Assembly (NCBI GenBank): GCA_014380135.1
Contig: JACMKN010000071.1
Coordinates: 1 to 36,003, forward strand
DNA length: 36,003 bases
Direction: 5' to 3'
DNA from: Deltaproteobacteria bacterium
GTDB lineage: Bacteria > Desulfobacterota > Desulfuromonadia > Geobacterales > Pseudopelobacteraceae
In this document: piece after piece, positions 21,324 to 30,368 of the stretch
How the letters are laid out: each line of letters starts with the position of its first letter
Position numbering within the stretch: the stretch's first letter is position 1
The notes under the pieces: generated by a model
Told to the model about the DNA's origin: nothing
Seen by the model: only the letters and a program-made list of their open reading frames with translations
Database searches by the model: none
Translations under genes and position numbers: made by a program

Positions 21324-22112
21324 CTAAACATTTATTACATCGATAAGCTGCAGCCTCTGAAGGAAGCGGGCAAAATCGCGAAGTGTCATCAAGTCCTTTT
21401 CGGGTATTCCGTCCGGGTCAAAATGCATGACGTCATTTCTGATTTTCCTTACACTCTCAAACTTCCCCATACAGGTTTTACGATCAACGGTAATGTTCAG
21501 CTTGTCCCATCTTTCCTGGTTTTCAAGCAACCTTATGTACTCTCCGTAAGTAAGATCTGCAACGGAGGTGACTACGCGTTTAGTATCTGACGGGTCTTTT
21601 GCAGACTCCAATTCTGCAGGGGAAAACCGTTGGCTGATAACTCGTCGCACGTGGTTTTCTATTTCTCCAAGCAACAGGAACGGCTCTGCCAGTTGTTGAA
21701 ACTGCAGGCTCAGATCACTTGCCGTGACGATGCCGGTAATCTTCTGGTCATGGCCACGAACCAGCACATACTGATGTTCCGCAATTATGCCGATTGCTGA
21801 AAAAAACGGTGCATCAGAACGAATCTCCAGGTGTTGTTCCATTAACTCACGAGCTACTGAACAATTCTTACCCACAGCCAGACGGCTGCCGATAGATGCC
21901 CACGTAATCACACCTTTGACGTCTCTTCCGCTTGTCATCACCGGCAACTGGGAAAAGTCATTTGTGAGCATATGAGTAACGGCTTCTTCCAGTTTAGTGT
22001 CAGGGGACACGGAAAGAGGTTTACGGGCTGAAGAAGCAAGTCTGCTGATGCGATAGATCGGGTCGGCATATGCTGAAGATGGCCCCTTTTCTTCTCCCTT
22101 TTCACTTTTCAT
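21324..22112 (-). CDS. CBS-domain protein with C-terminal HEPN-like domain
   Basis: Start ATG 22112, with AAGGAG 8 bases upstream; GTG codons at 22118 and 22121 lie too close to that signal. The 262-residue protein has a paired CBS module (about residues 27-140: SVSPDTKLEEAVTHMLTNDF, GVITWASIG, then IAEHQYVLVRG and GIVTASDLS). This type of module binds adenine nucleotides. The C-terminal 90 residues (LTYGEYIRLLENQERWDKL, then VRKIRNDVMHFDPD) resemble the Swt1-type HEPN domain, with the R-N-x3-H core. HEPN domains with this core are often RNases, but many are not catalytic. An adenylate-sensing switch on an RNA-binding or RNase domain, next to a polyphosphate kinase, is a plausible inference. 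Confidence 0.8.
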   Translation of the reverse strand: MKSEKGEEKGPSSAYADPIYRISRLASSARKPLSVSPDTKLEEAVTHMLTNDFSQLPVMTSGRDVKGVITWASIGSRLAVGKNCSVARELMEQHLEIRSDAPFFSAIGIIAEHQYVLVRGHDQKITGIVTASDLSLQFQQLAEPFLLLGEIENHVRRVISQRFSPAELESAKDPSDTKRVVTSVADLTYGEYIRLLENQERWDKLNITVDRKTCMGKFESVRKIRNDVMHFDPDGIPEKDLMTLRDFARFLQRLQLIDVINV

Positions 22113-22205
22113 GCACACCACTCCTTATTCCGAAATTTCATTTCCCAACCGTACCTACAGACGCACAACGAAACGAACAAAAGAGCTTACGTTGATTCGC
22201 CGGCC

Positions 22206-22970
22206 TTACCTGATGCTTGTCAACTCCCGCCGCTCGCTGAAGATGTAGCGGACCATATAGTATTCGAAGGGATAGTCGCTTTCGTAGTAGCGGAAGCTTA
22301 CCCTATGGCGCAGATCCACTGCCTCAAGAGCGGTAGCCCCCATCTCGATCTCACTGCCGGCTCCGGTTCCTCCAAAAGGATCAATGCTGCTCACGATTGC
22401 CCAGCGGACCGCCCCATCGACGGCGAGTCCGCTCGCATTGCGAACCGTGCTCGGACCGATAAGCGGCAGTACCAGATAGGGGCCTGTCCCGACCCCCCAG
22501 GTTTCCAGGGTGCGATCGAAATCCTCATTCTGCTGCCGCCAGCCAAAGGAGGTGGCCGGATCAAAAAGCCCGCCTATCCCGATGGTCGAGTTGGTCAGAA
22601 ACCGGCCGAGGGTCACCATGGACTTCTTTCCTTTTGCTTGCAGGATGCTGTTGTATAAGGTCCGAACCTCGCGGATGTTGGCGAAAAAATTGCTGACGCC
22701 GGTCTGAACAAAACCGGGAACTGCCGTTTCGTAAGCATTTACAACCGGGAGGAAAAAGAAGCGGTCGGCCTCATAATTGAATTTGTACATGCCTTTATTG
22801 AAGCCTTCCCACGGATCGCGAGTGTGTGAAACGCTCTCGTCGTCGCTGAATTCGCTCACCGTATGCATCGGCGGGATTTCTGAAGCGATATGCGCGTTGC
22901 TCGCGGCACAGCCGGTTAAATACAGGGCCAGTCCAAGGGTGATGAATAAATTAATCATATAGCGAAGCAT
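22206..22970 (-). CDS. mlaA: MlaA (VacJ) outer-membrane lipoprotein
   Basis: MlaA sits in the outer membrane and takes phospholipids out of its outer leaflet. Start ATG 22970, with AAGGAG 7 bases upstream. The signal peptide ends in a lipobox, LTGC. Family hallmarks follow: DPWEGFNKGMYKFNYEADRF, VPGFVQTGVSNFFANI, GRFLTNSTIGIGGLFDPA, WGVGTGPYLVLPLIGPSTVR and the closing YYMVRYIFSERREL. The length of 254 residues is typical. It lies 11 bp after the alpha/beta hydrolase, so the two are tightly linked. No mlaBCDEF genes are present; the partner conduit here may be the PqiABC system encoded 10 kb away on the same segment. Confidence 0.95.
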   Translation of the reverse strand: MLRYMINLFITLGLALYLTGCAASNAHIASEIPPMHTVSEFSDDESVSHTRDPWEGFNKGMYKFNYEADRFFFLPVVNAYETAVPGFVQTGVSNFFANIREVRTLYNSILQAKGKKSMVTLGRFLTNSTIGIGGLFDPATSFGWRQQNEDFDRTLETWGVGTGPYLVLPLIGPSTVRNASGLAVDGAVRWAIVSSIDPFGGTGAGSEIEMGATALEAVDLRHRVSFRYYESDYPFEYYMVRYIFSERRELTSIR

Positions 22971-22981
22971 GTCGTATCTCC

Positions 22982-24259
22982 TTACCATGTAGCCGAGCGC
23001 AGCCTGTCGATCAGAGAGGCCATATTGTCGCGGTACTCAAGGTTGCCGAGATGCCCGCCATTGGGATAAATCTTGATCCGGGGGCCGAAAACCCGGCGCA
23101 GATAGTCGAGCTCCCCCGGTGCCAGGATGAAATCGTCCTCGTTGGTAATTACGCCGATTTTCGCTGAGGAGGCGAGGTAGCCTTCGATGCTTTTGAGGCT
23201 CAGCGCTTCGATGAGCTCCTCCCTGGAGAGGCCGGGGTGCCTGCTCTGAAAATACGGATAGAAATACTCGTTGAAGTAGTCCAGGAAAGAGAGGTGCAGA
23301 GAGGTCCAGAAGTACTCTTCCAGGGAATCGCTGTTTTTCAACACCTTGTTCTTGGGGACGACATAGCCGCCGTTGGTCATGGCGTCTGAGGTGAAAATCA
23401 TTCCAGCGGAGCCGATGCGAAAGGAAACCGCGATCAGCCCCCCTGCTTCGTTCCGGTTCAGGAGCTGGGCCTGGTAGGCGGAGTAGAGAAAGTCATCGTC
23501 TATGCCGACAAAATCGCCCTTTCGGTAAAAATCGGTGCTTTTCGCCATTATCTGGTTGAAAAACGCTCCGACCCTCCGGGGACCTCCCGGGATGCCGTAC
23601 AATAGCCCCTCGATTCTCGATACCGAGGTGTACAGGCTCACCGGGGGGTTGATCATCAGCACCCTGCGGAAATCAAAGGCCTTACGCTCCTCGTCCAGCT
23701 TGGCAACGAAAGCGGCTTCCGTTCCACCCAGGCTGTATCCGGCGAGAAGGAAATGGGAGACCTCGATGCCCTCCCTGGATACGTTCCAGATCTGCTCCAT
23801 GACTCGATAGAGATCCGCTGCGTCGTCAGGCAGATTCCCCGGCACATGGCTGGTTGAGGCATTGATGATGAAGTTGGAGGAGGTCGGAGAAGGGAGCGCA
23901 ATTACATGAAAACCTGCGCGGTACAAGTTGTTCATGAGGGCAAGCATTTTCGATGACTTGCTGCTGCCGCCGGTCCCCGCTATAAGAAAGACCAGGGGAG
24001 CCTTCCCGTCTTGAAACGCTGCCGTGTAGCGCAGCCCATGGTCATAAAAGAAGATATCCGGCTTCTTCAGGTCCGTTTCCAGGACCATTGTCTTGAGCGG
24101 AACCTCCCCGTTGAGCTCCGGCTTCAAGTTCTGCGGAGTGCCCAGAATCGTCGCAGCGTAGGAGTCAGCAATCGGGTAACGGTAAACAGCGTCGTCGGCC
24201 CAACCAATAGCCGGCATAAGCAGAAGGAAGACAATGAGGACACTTCTTGCAATTTTCAT
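22982..24259 (-). CDS. exported alpha/beta hydrolase
   Basis: Start ATG 24259, with AAGGGA 6-7 bases upstream; the longer frame overlaps the receiver gene and hides the signal peptide. The 425-residue protein has a Sec signal (MKIARSVLIVFLLLMPAIGWA, cleaved near AIGWA). The alpha/beta-hydrolase core shows an oxyanion region, FLIAGTGGSSKSSK, the nucleophile elbow GYSLGG, an acid candidate in ITNEDDFIL and the base His in NGGHLGN. A lid-like insertion of about 150 residues lies between the elbow and the acid. The substrate is not evident; a periplasmic lipase or phospholipase role is suggested only by the mlaA gene 11 bp downstream. A receiver gene precedes it by 59 bp. Confidence 0.85.
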   Translation of the reverse strand: MKIARSVLIVFLLLMPAIGWADDAVYRYPIADSYAATILGTPQNLKPELNGEVPLKTMVLETDLKKPDIFFYDHGLRYTAAFQDGKAPLVFLIAGTGGSSKSSKMLALMNNLYRAGFHVIALPSPTSSNFIINASTSHVPGNLPDDAADLYRVMEQIWNVSREGIEVSHFLLAGYSLGGTEAAFVAKLDEERKAFDFRRVLMINPPVSLYTSVSRIEGLLYGIPGGPRRVGAFFNQIMAKSTDFYRKGDFVGIDDDFLYSAYQAQLLNRNEAGGLIAVSFRIGSAGMIFTSDAMTNGGYVVPKNKVLKNSDSLEEYFWTSLHLSFLDYFNEYFYPYFQSRHPGLSREELIEALSLKSIEGYLASSAKIGVITNEDDFILAPGELDYLRRVFGPRIKIYPNGGHLGNLEYRDNMASLIDRLRSATW

Positions 24260-24318
24260 AGGTAATCCCTTTCTCTCAACCCACCATTTTCCGAGATCCC
24301 CCGGCAAGAGCCCGGTTG

Positions 24319-24702
24319 CTAAGCACACAGCTTCTGCCTTGCCAGCAGCGAAGACCTGATAACTCCCAAGAATCTTTGTAACTCTATCGGCTTGGAAAAC
24401 AATTCCGATATACCTGCATTAGCAGCCGCCTCCGCAATTTCCGAGAGGTCTCTTCCGGTTGCCAGAACAATACGCATATCCGAACGTTGCTCTTTTACCT
24501 TGGTTGCCAACTCCACGCCGTTAATTTCCGGCATGTTGAAGTCGGTAATCATCATTTTGAATTTATTATGCTTCAATGTTTCCAATGCCTTAAACCCGCC
24601 TAACGCTGTGCTGACATCAAACCCTTCAGATTCAAGGAGCATGCTGAGAAGGTGTAGATAATTGATGTCATCATCAACGAGAAGGATGTCTTTCGTATTC
24701 AT
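24319..24702 (-). CDS. stand-alone receiver (CheY-like) response regulator
   Basis: Start ATG 24702 (MNTKDILLVDDD), with AAGGAG 7 bases upstream. The 127 residues form one receiver domain: acidic pair VDDD, phospho-acceptor Asp in MITDFNMPEING, conserved Thr in IVLATGRD and Lys in ELFSKPIEL. No output domain follows. Such proteins signal by protein-protein contact. No histidine kinase is encoded in the window, so the input must come from elsewhere. It sits between the RND-channel fusion (51 bp) and the hydrolase (59 bp) in the main operon, which is unusual company for a receiver. Confidence 0.92.
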   Translation of the reverse strand: MNTKDILLVDDDINYLHLLSMLLESEGFDVSTALGGFKALETLKHNKFKMMITDFNMPEINGVELATKVKEQRSDMRIVLATGRDLSEIAEAAANAGISELFSKPIELQRFLGVIRSSLLARQKLCA

Positions 24703-24753
24703 TCTGAACTCCTTTTTCAACCTGCATATTGTTTTGCTGTCCCGCTGATATCC

Positions 24754-27700
24754 TTACCTGCTTGACGCGAGCGCCCCAGTGATCCGGTCGAGCTCGGTCC
24801 GGGCCAGACGGTATTGCAGCGATGCCTGCAACTCATCCATTTCCGCCTTTCTCAGTGCCGCAACTGTTTCGGCATGCTTTGCCGTCGTGACAGTCCCGGC
24901 TATTAGCCCGTTTTCGCTGAGCCGCGTATTCTCCTTCGATAAGGAAAGCGCCTCACGTGCGACATCGACCATCTGTTTCGAGCGTTCCAGCTTCCGGTAC
25001 GCCTTGTCTAGGTCGATCCCGATCCGCTTGTCTATCCGTGCCAGGTTCTCTTCCGCCTGTGACCGTTGGGCGACTCGCTGGCCGATATCTCCCTTACGTT
25101 TCCCCCAGTCGAAGATGTTCCAGGTCAGCTCGGCCCCGAAGATGCCGATGTTATTCTCGACAAACGGCGCTCCGTCCTGATAGCCGTGCTTGGCAAAGAT
25201 AGTTACGTCAGGAATGTATTCATAGCGCGCGGCACGCACAGCGTGGTGTGATTTTTCCAGCGTTTCGCGAGCGGCAAGCAATTCGCCGTTTCTGGCCCGC
25301 GCCTCATCATAGGACTGGTCTTTCGCCAGTTCCGTCAACTCCGACAACCCGGCCTCGGTTACATCAATGATAGCGTCGCTCGGTAGACCCAATAGGTCGT
25401 TGAGTTCCGAAGTCACGTCCGAGATGCGGTTCTCCGCGACGAGAAGCGCCTGCCTGCCCTGGAGCAGATTGGCCTTGGCCGAGATTAGGGCAACATCGAG
25501 CAGATTCCCCGCCTTTACCGCCTCCTCGGACTCGCGCAGGCTCTCCTGTGCAGCTGTCAGCGAAGCCTGGGCGGCATCCCTTTCCTTGTGCGCAATCAGC
25601 AAGGCGTAATAGAGCTGATGTACTGCCAGGACCGTCTCGTTTGTCGACCTGTTTAGTTCTGCATCCGCAATGCCGCGATCGGCCCGTGCTATCTGATTGG
25701 CCTCATGAATCTTGAGCAGCTGCGTAATCGGCTGAGCGAGGGTCGTTTCGCTGTACAGGACGTCGGTGCGGCTCTGGCTTAACTTCACATCGTTGTTGGG
25801 AAAAGGCCCGCCGCCGACATTTCCCAGACTGCCGGCCGGTATGGTGACATGCTGTTTGTCGGACAAGGCCGTATACTTGGTGTTGTTGGAAAGGAGCGGA
25901 AAGTACTGTGACCGTGCCGAGACGATCTTCTGATCGTTCTCCGTCACCTTCGCCCGACCGATCTTGAGCACCGAGTTCTGCTGCAGAGCCAGTTCGACCG
26001 CCTGCGACAGGGTCAGTGAGTGATTTACCGGCTCTGCCGAGGCATCCTTTCCCGCAGCGAGAAGAACCAATGCCATGATCGCAACGGTGACGGCAGCCAC
26101 CGGCTTGCCGGCCCCCTTCCTGGCGGAACGGGACTTGACGGCCACGTAGATGACGGGAACGACCAGGAGCGTAAAGAACATCGAGAAGATGAGGCCGAAG
26201 GCGATGACGCTCGCCAGCGGGCTCCAGAGGCTCGACCCGGAGATGATCATCGGTGTCACCCCCACCGCGGCGGCCATGGTGGTAAGGAAGATCGGGCGCA
26301 GACGCCGCGACCCGGCCTCCCGTGCGGCCTGTTCCAGGGTCGCCCCTTCGGCGACCCGTTCGTTGCAGTAGTCCACCAGGATAATCCCGTTTCTCACCAC
26401 GATGCCGCACAGGCTGATCAGCCCCATGAAGGCGGTGAAACCGAAGGGGTTGTGGGTTATGATGAGCCCGAAGATCGCCCCGAACAGGGTGAGCGGGATG
26501 GAGGCCATCACCACCAGCGGGTCGGATATGTTCCTGAACTGCACCAGCAGCACCAGGAAGATCGCCACCAGGCTGATCCCAAGAGCGACGAGCATCTGCG
26601 GGAAGGTCTCGTCCTGGTTAAATTTCTCGCCGCCGTAGTCGATCCGGTAGCCCGCCGGGAGTTGCAGGGCCTTGATCTTCGGCATGGCCTCCTCCAGTAT
26701 TTTAGAAGCGTAGTGCCCCGGCTTCGCAAAGGCACGGATGGTCAGGGTGCGTACGCCGTTTCTGCGGACGATCCTGCTGGTCTGCCACTCGGGTGCGAGC
26801 TGGGCAACGGCGCGGAGCGGAACCCTGGCACGGGTCAGTTCCGAGTTGAGATAGGTATTTCCGATATCCGCGAAATTCGAGCGGGAGGCCTGGTCCAGCC
26901 GCAGTTTGATGCTGACCGGGCGGTCCCCTTCCCAGAAGGTGCTGACCGCGGCGCCGTCGAATGCCCCTGAGAGGGTTTGCGATACCGACGCGTCGGTTAT
27001 GCCGAGACGGTTGGCCAGTTCGTCGTTCACTTTCACGTCCACCCGGTACGAATCGTTGAAGTAGTCGCGGAACACGTAGTCGGCAAACGGTACGCCCTCC
27101 AGAATTCCCTGCACCTGTTCCCCCAGCCGCTTCAATTCGCCGATGTCGTCACCGGAGATGCGCACCTCGATCGGCGCCTCCGTCTGGGCTCCCTGCTGGA
27201 CCTCCTTCACGATCACCATCGCCTCCGGCGCCACTTTTGCCAGCACCGGGCGCAGTTCCTTCACCAGCCGTGTAGTATCCTTCACCGAGGCGGTGTTGAC
27301 GATGAACTGGCCGTAGGCGCCATCGGGCTGCTGGGGATTGACGTTGTAGTAGAATCTCGGGGAGCTCTGACCGATGAAGGTGGCATAGTGAGCGACACCT
27401 TTGCTGGCTCCCAGGGTTTTTTCGATCCGCCCCATGACCGCATCGGTGGCCTCGATCCGCGTTCCCTGGGGCATCCAGACATCAATCACGAACTGGTCGC
27501 GCTCGGCGGAGGGGAAGAACTGCTGCGGCACCAGCGCGAAGAGCGCCACCCCGAAGGCGAAGGCACAGCCCCCGAGGGAGAAGGCGAGCCACTTTCTGTT
27601 CATGAAGATGTTGATCCAGACCCCGTACTTGTCCTGGAGCCGGTCCAGCAGACTCTTCTTCTCCTTGCCGTGGGTCTCTACGGCATCATGGTCGTGCAGC

Positions 27701-29181
27701 CCCTTCTTGATGAAGAATCTGCAGAGCAGGGGGGTCAGCATGACAGCCACGATAAATGAAACCGCCAAGGCGATCGCTACGGCGATGGGAAGCGCCATGA
27801 TGAATTCGCCGGAAGAGCCGGTGATGATCAGAAGCGGCAGGAAGGAGGCGATGATGGTAACGGTCGCCGTGAGGACCGGGACGAAGACGTCGCTGGCACA
27901 CCGCCAGGCCGCCTCGGCCTTCGGCACCTTGTGATCAAGGAGTTCCACGTAGTTGTCGGCGATCACGATGGCGTCGTCCACCACGATCCCCAGGACCATG
28001 ATGAGCGCTGCGATGGAGACCTGGTGCAGCGCTATCCCCACCGCGTTCATGACGGCGAGGGTGCCGCACAGGGTCACCGGTATGGCCAGGGCGGCGATGA
28101 GAGCGACCCGCAGCGGTAGGAGTACGATGGTGACGATAACCACGGAAATGATGGCCAGCAGGAATTCGTGGGAGAGCGTGGCAATCCGCTCCTTGACGAC
28201 CCCCGGCTGGTCGGCGACCAGGTCCAGCTGCACGTCAGGGGGGAGGAGCACCTTGAGGCGCTGGAAGACCTTGTCCAGCTGTTCGCCCAGTTCGACAATG
28301 TTCTTCCCCTTCTGCATCTCTACGGAGAGGAGCAGGCAGGGGTCGCCGTCAAAGCGCACCATGAAGGTCGGGTCCTGATACCTGCGCTCTACCTTGGCGA
28401 AGTCCCTGATGTAGGCCGGGTGGCCATCCTTGGAAACGTCCACGAGTACGTTCCGGATCTCGTTTTCGGTATTGAAAATCCCGGTGGTCCTCACGGGGAC
28501 CTTCGAGCGGTCGGCGTCGAAATTCCCGCCGCTCTGGATGACGTTCCGCTGTCTCAGGGCATTCGCTATCTGGCTCGGGTCGGCGAAATACTGCGCCATC
28601 CGTTCAAGGCTGCTGGTGACCCAGATCTCTTCGGACTGCGTCCCATAGGTCACGAGCTTCCCCGCTTCGCGGACCGTGCGCATCTCGTCGTGGATCTTGT
28701 CCGCAAAGTCCTGCAGCTCACGATACCCGTACTGTTTGCCGCGGATGGCGACCAGCATGGCGACGGTATCGCCGAAATCGGAATCCACCACCGGCCCCAT
28801 GATACCAGCGGGGAGTTCGGTGCTCTTCACCACATTCAACTCGTGGCGCAGTTTCGCCCAGAACTGGTCGGAATTTTTGACGTTGTCTTCCAGTTCCACG
28901 TTAATGATGACCACGCCGGGACGGCTCGTGGAATATGTCTTTTCCTTGCGCACCTCGGGAAACTTGAAGATGTGCTTCTCAAGGGTCTTCGTTACCTGTT
29001 TTTCCACCTGCTCGGAGGTCGCTCCGGGGTACATCGCGGCCACCAGCCCGGTCCTGATGGTGACGGTCGGATCTTCAGTCCGTTGCATTTTCAGAAAGGC
29101 ATGAATGCCGATCATGACGACCATTGCCGTCAATATGAGGGTCACGGCGGGGTAGCGAAGCGAAAACTTTATCGGTTTCAT
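24754..29181 (-). CDS. RND efflux pump fused to a TolC-like outer-membrane channel (1475 aa)
   Basis: Residues 1-1015 are a full AcrB-type (HAE) RND pump: first helix YPAVTLILTAMVVMIGIHAF, porter domains, and the proton-relay pair Asp-Asp in LGIVVDDAIVIADN. The second relay helix has GIVVRNGIILVDY, with Arg where AcrB has Lys940. Residues 1027-1044 add a hydrophobic segment followed by ASA-EP, a possible signal-peptidase site near 1049. Residues 1055-1475 are an outer-membrane factor: SLTLSQAVELALQQN, long coiled-coil helices, FGAELTWNIFDWGKRKGDI, and the second repeat ending in RLARTELDRITG. The frame is open throughout, with GAGAGGAT before ATG. If cleaved, it yields two proteins from one translation; if not, the channel is tethered to the pump. 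The adaptor gene lies 26 bp upstream. Substrate unknown. Confidence 0.93.
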   Translation of the reverse strand: MKPIKFSLRYPAVTLILTAMVVMIGIHAFLKMQRTEDPTVTIRTGLVAAMYPGATSEQVEKQVTKTLEKHIFKFPEVRKEKTYSTSRPGVVIINVELEDNVKNSDQFWAKLRHELNVVKSTELPAGIMGPVVDSDFGDTVAMLVAIRGKQYGYRELQDFADKIHDEMRTVREAGKLVTYGTQSEEIWVTSSLERMAQYFADPSQIANALRQRNVIQSGGNFDADRSKVPVRTTGIFNTENEIRNVLVDVSKDGHPAYIRDFAKVERRYQDPTFMVRFDGDPCLLLSVEMQKGKNIVELGEQLDKVFQRLKVLLPPDVQLDLVADQPGVVKERIATLSHEFLLAIISVVIVTIVLLPLRVALIAALAIPVTLCGTLAVMNAVGIALHQVSIAALIMVLGIVVDDAIVIADNYVELLDHKVPKAEAAWRCASDVFVPVLTATVTIIASFLPLLIITGSSGEFIMALPIAVAIALAVSFIVAVMLTPLLCRFFIKKGLHDHDAVETHGKEKKSLLDRLQDKYGVWINIFMNRKWLAFSLGGCAFAFGVALFALVPQQFFPSAERDQFVIDVWMPQGTRIEATDAVMGRIEKTLGASKGVAHYATFIGQSSPRFYYNVNPQQPDGAYGQFIVNTASVKDTTRLVKELRPVLAKVAPEAMVIVKEVQQGAQTEAPIEVRISGDDIGELKRLGEQVQGILEGVPFADYVFRDYFNDSYRVDVKVNDELANRLGITDASVSQTLSGAFDGAAVSTFWEGDRPVSIKLRLDQASRSNFADIGNTYLNSELTRARVPLRAVAQLAPEWQTSRIVRRNGVRTLTIRAFAKPGHYASKILEEAMPKIKALQLPAGYRIDYGGEKFNQDETFPQMLVALGISLVAIFLVLLVQFRNISDPLVVMASIPLTLFGAIFGLIITHNPFGFTAFMGLISLCGIVVRNGIILVDYCNERVAEGATLEQAAREAGSRRLRPIFLTTMAAAVGVTPMIISGSSLWSPLASVIAFGLIFSMFFTLLVVPVIYVAVKSRSARKGAGKPVAAVTVAIMALVLLAAGKDASAEPVNHSLTLSQAVELALQQNSVLKIGRAKVTENDQKIVSARSQYFPLLSNNTKYTALSDKQHVTIPAGSLGNVGGGPFPNNDVKLSQSRTDVLYSETTLAQPITQLLKIHEANQIARADRGIADAELNRSTNETVLAVHQLYYALLIAHKERDAAQASLTAAQESLRESEEAVKAGNLLDVALISAKANLLQGRQALLVAENRISDVTSELNDLLGLPSDAIIDVTEAGLSELTELAKDQSYDEARARNGELLAARETLEKSHHAVRAARYEYIPDVTIFAKHGYQDGAPFVENNIGIFGAELTWNIFDWGKRKGDIGQRVAQRSQAEENLARIDKRIGIDLDKAYRKLERSKQMVDVAREALSLSKENTRLSENGLIAGTVTTAKHAETVAALRKAEMDELQASLQYRLARTELDRITGALASSR

Positions 29182-29207
29182 ATAATTTATCCTCTCGTGG
29201 CCGCCGG

Positions 29208-30320
29208 CTATTTCCGGCCCGTCTGTTCTGTTGCCGTTACGGTCAGTCCATTTCTCAGCTTTGCCTGTCCTGCCAGAACGATCAGTTCACGACCTTCAAG
29301 TCCGCTCTTTATCTCGACGTTCCTGTTAACTGCCGCACCGATTTCCACGCGCTTGGTGTAGACGCGCTTCTGGTCCGGGTAGTAGACGTACACCTGCGTT
29401 GCTCCCTGCGGGTCACGCACCACCGCATCCCCGGGGATCGTGCCCATGGACACCATTTTATCGCCGTGGATGGTTGCTTCCGCTACCATACCGACGCGCA
29501 GCTCGCGCTCCCGATTCGCAACACTTATCCTGGTCATGAAGGTGCGAGTGTTGGGGTCGGCGGAGACGTTTATGACCCGCACCGTTCCTTCAAATGACTT
29601 CCCAGGCAGGGCAGGGACGGTGATGGCTGCTTTCTGTCCGATCTTGACAAGGTGTACGTCCGTCTCCGGCACGCCGACATTAACCTCCACCGGGTCCATT
29701 TGGACGATCTCGAAGGCGACGCGCCCCGGAGAGGCGGTATCACCCGGCTCTATGGACCGTTTCGCGATGTAGCCGCTGGTCGGGGCACTCAGCGTCCCAT
29801 CCGTCAGATGTTTCCGGGACAGCTTTTCCGACGCAGCCGCCTGCTCGTACTGTTGCCTGGCGGAATCATAGGCGGCCTTGTATTTCTGGAAGTCGTTCGG
29901 TGCAAGGCTTTTGGAGTCATACAACATCTTCATCCGTTTAAATTCGTCTTCCGCCCGTTCATAACCGATGCGGGCCTGATCGGTTTGCGCCTTGGCAGCC
30001 GCCAACGGCAGCTGGTAATCGGTCGGATCTATGGAGGCAAGGACCTGACCTTTTTTTACGTATTCCCCTTCTCGCGGACCCACGAACACGACTTTGCCGG
30101 AAACGAGAAACGACACGTTTGCCGGAGAGTTCTGTGTGGAGATCGTCCCGCTCACCGCTATTGTTTCGCGCTCCTGAACCTGTTGGACTCTCCCAATGTT
30201 CACGGGTACGGCCTCGCTGTTCGATTCCTTCTTCTGCTGTTCACCTTTGCAGGCAGACAGAGAAGCACCCAAAATGAACACGGAAACAGTTACTAGAATG
30301 GATTTGAATGTGCCTTGCAT
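29208..30320 (-). CDS. RND periplasmic adaptor (membrane fusion protein), lipoprotein
   Basis: Start ATG 30320, with AAAGGAG 7 bases upstream; the longer frame has no signal. The 370-residue protein begins with a lipoprotein signal ending in LSAC (Cys near residue 24). The adaptor domains are in order: first barrel and lipoyl half (VSFLVSGKVVFVGPREGEYV), helical hairpin (about 95-165, with AAAKAQTDQARIGYERAEDE), second lipoyl half (GTLSAPTSGYIAKRSIEPGD), then a beta barrel (VEVNVGVPETDVHLVKIGQK) and the membrane-proximal domain. Such adaptors seal the pump to its channel. The gene precedes the pump-channel fusion by 26 bp, so the two genes supply a whole tripartite system. Confidence 0.94.
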   Translation of the reverse strand: MQGTFKSILVTVSVFILGASLSACKGEQQKKESNSEAVPVNIGRVQQVQERETIAVSGTISTQNSPANVSFLVSGKVVFVGPREGEYVKKGQVLASIDPTDYQLPLAAAKAQTDQARIGYERAEDEFKRMKMLYDSKSLAPNDFQKYKAAYDSARQQYEQAAASEKLSRKHLTDGTLSAPTSGYIAKRSIEPGDTASPGRVAFEIVQMDPVEVNVGVPETDVHLVKIGQKAAITVPALPGKSFEGTVRVINVSADPNTRTFMTRISVANRERELRVGMVAEATIHGDKMVSMGTIPGDAVVRDPQGATQVYVYYPDQKRVYTKRVEIGAAVNRNVEIKSGLEGRELIVLAGQAKLRNGLTVTATEQTGRK

Positions 30321-30368
30321 GTGTTGACTCCTTTTTTTGAACTCATCTATCTGCGTCATTATTCCCTC

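Noticed and set aside
24754-29181. Two adjacent genes mis-read as one fusion
   Set aside because: No stop codon or internal ribosome-binding site with start was seen between the pump and channel parts, so the frame supports a true fusion; a sequencing error remains possible and is noted in the finding.
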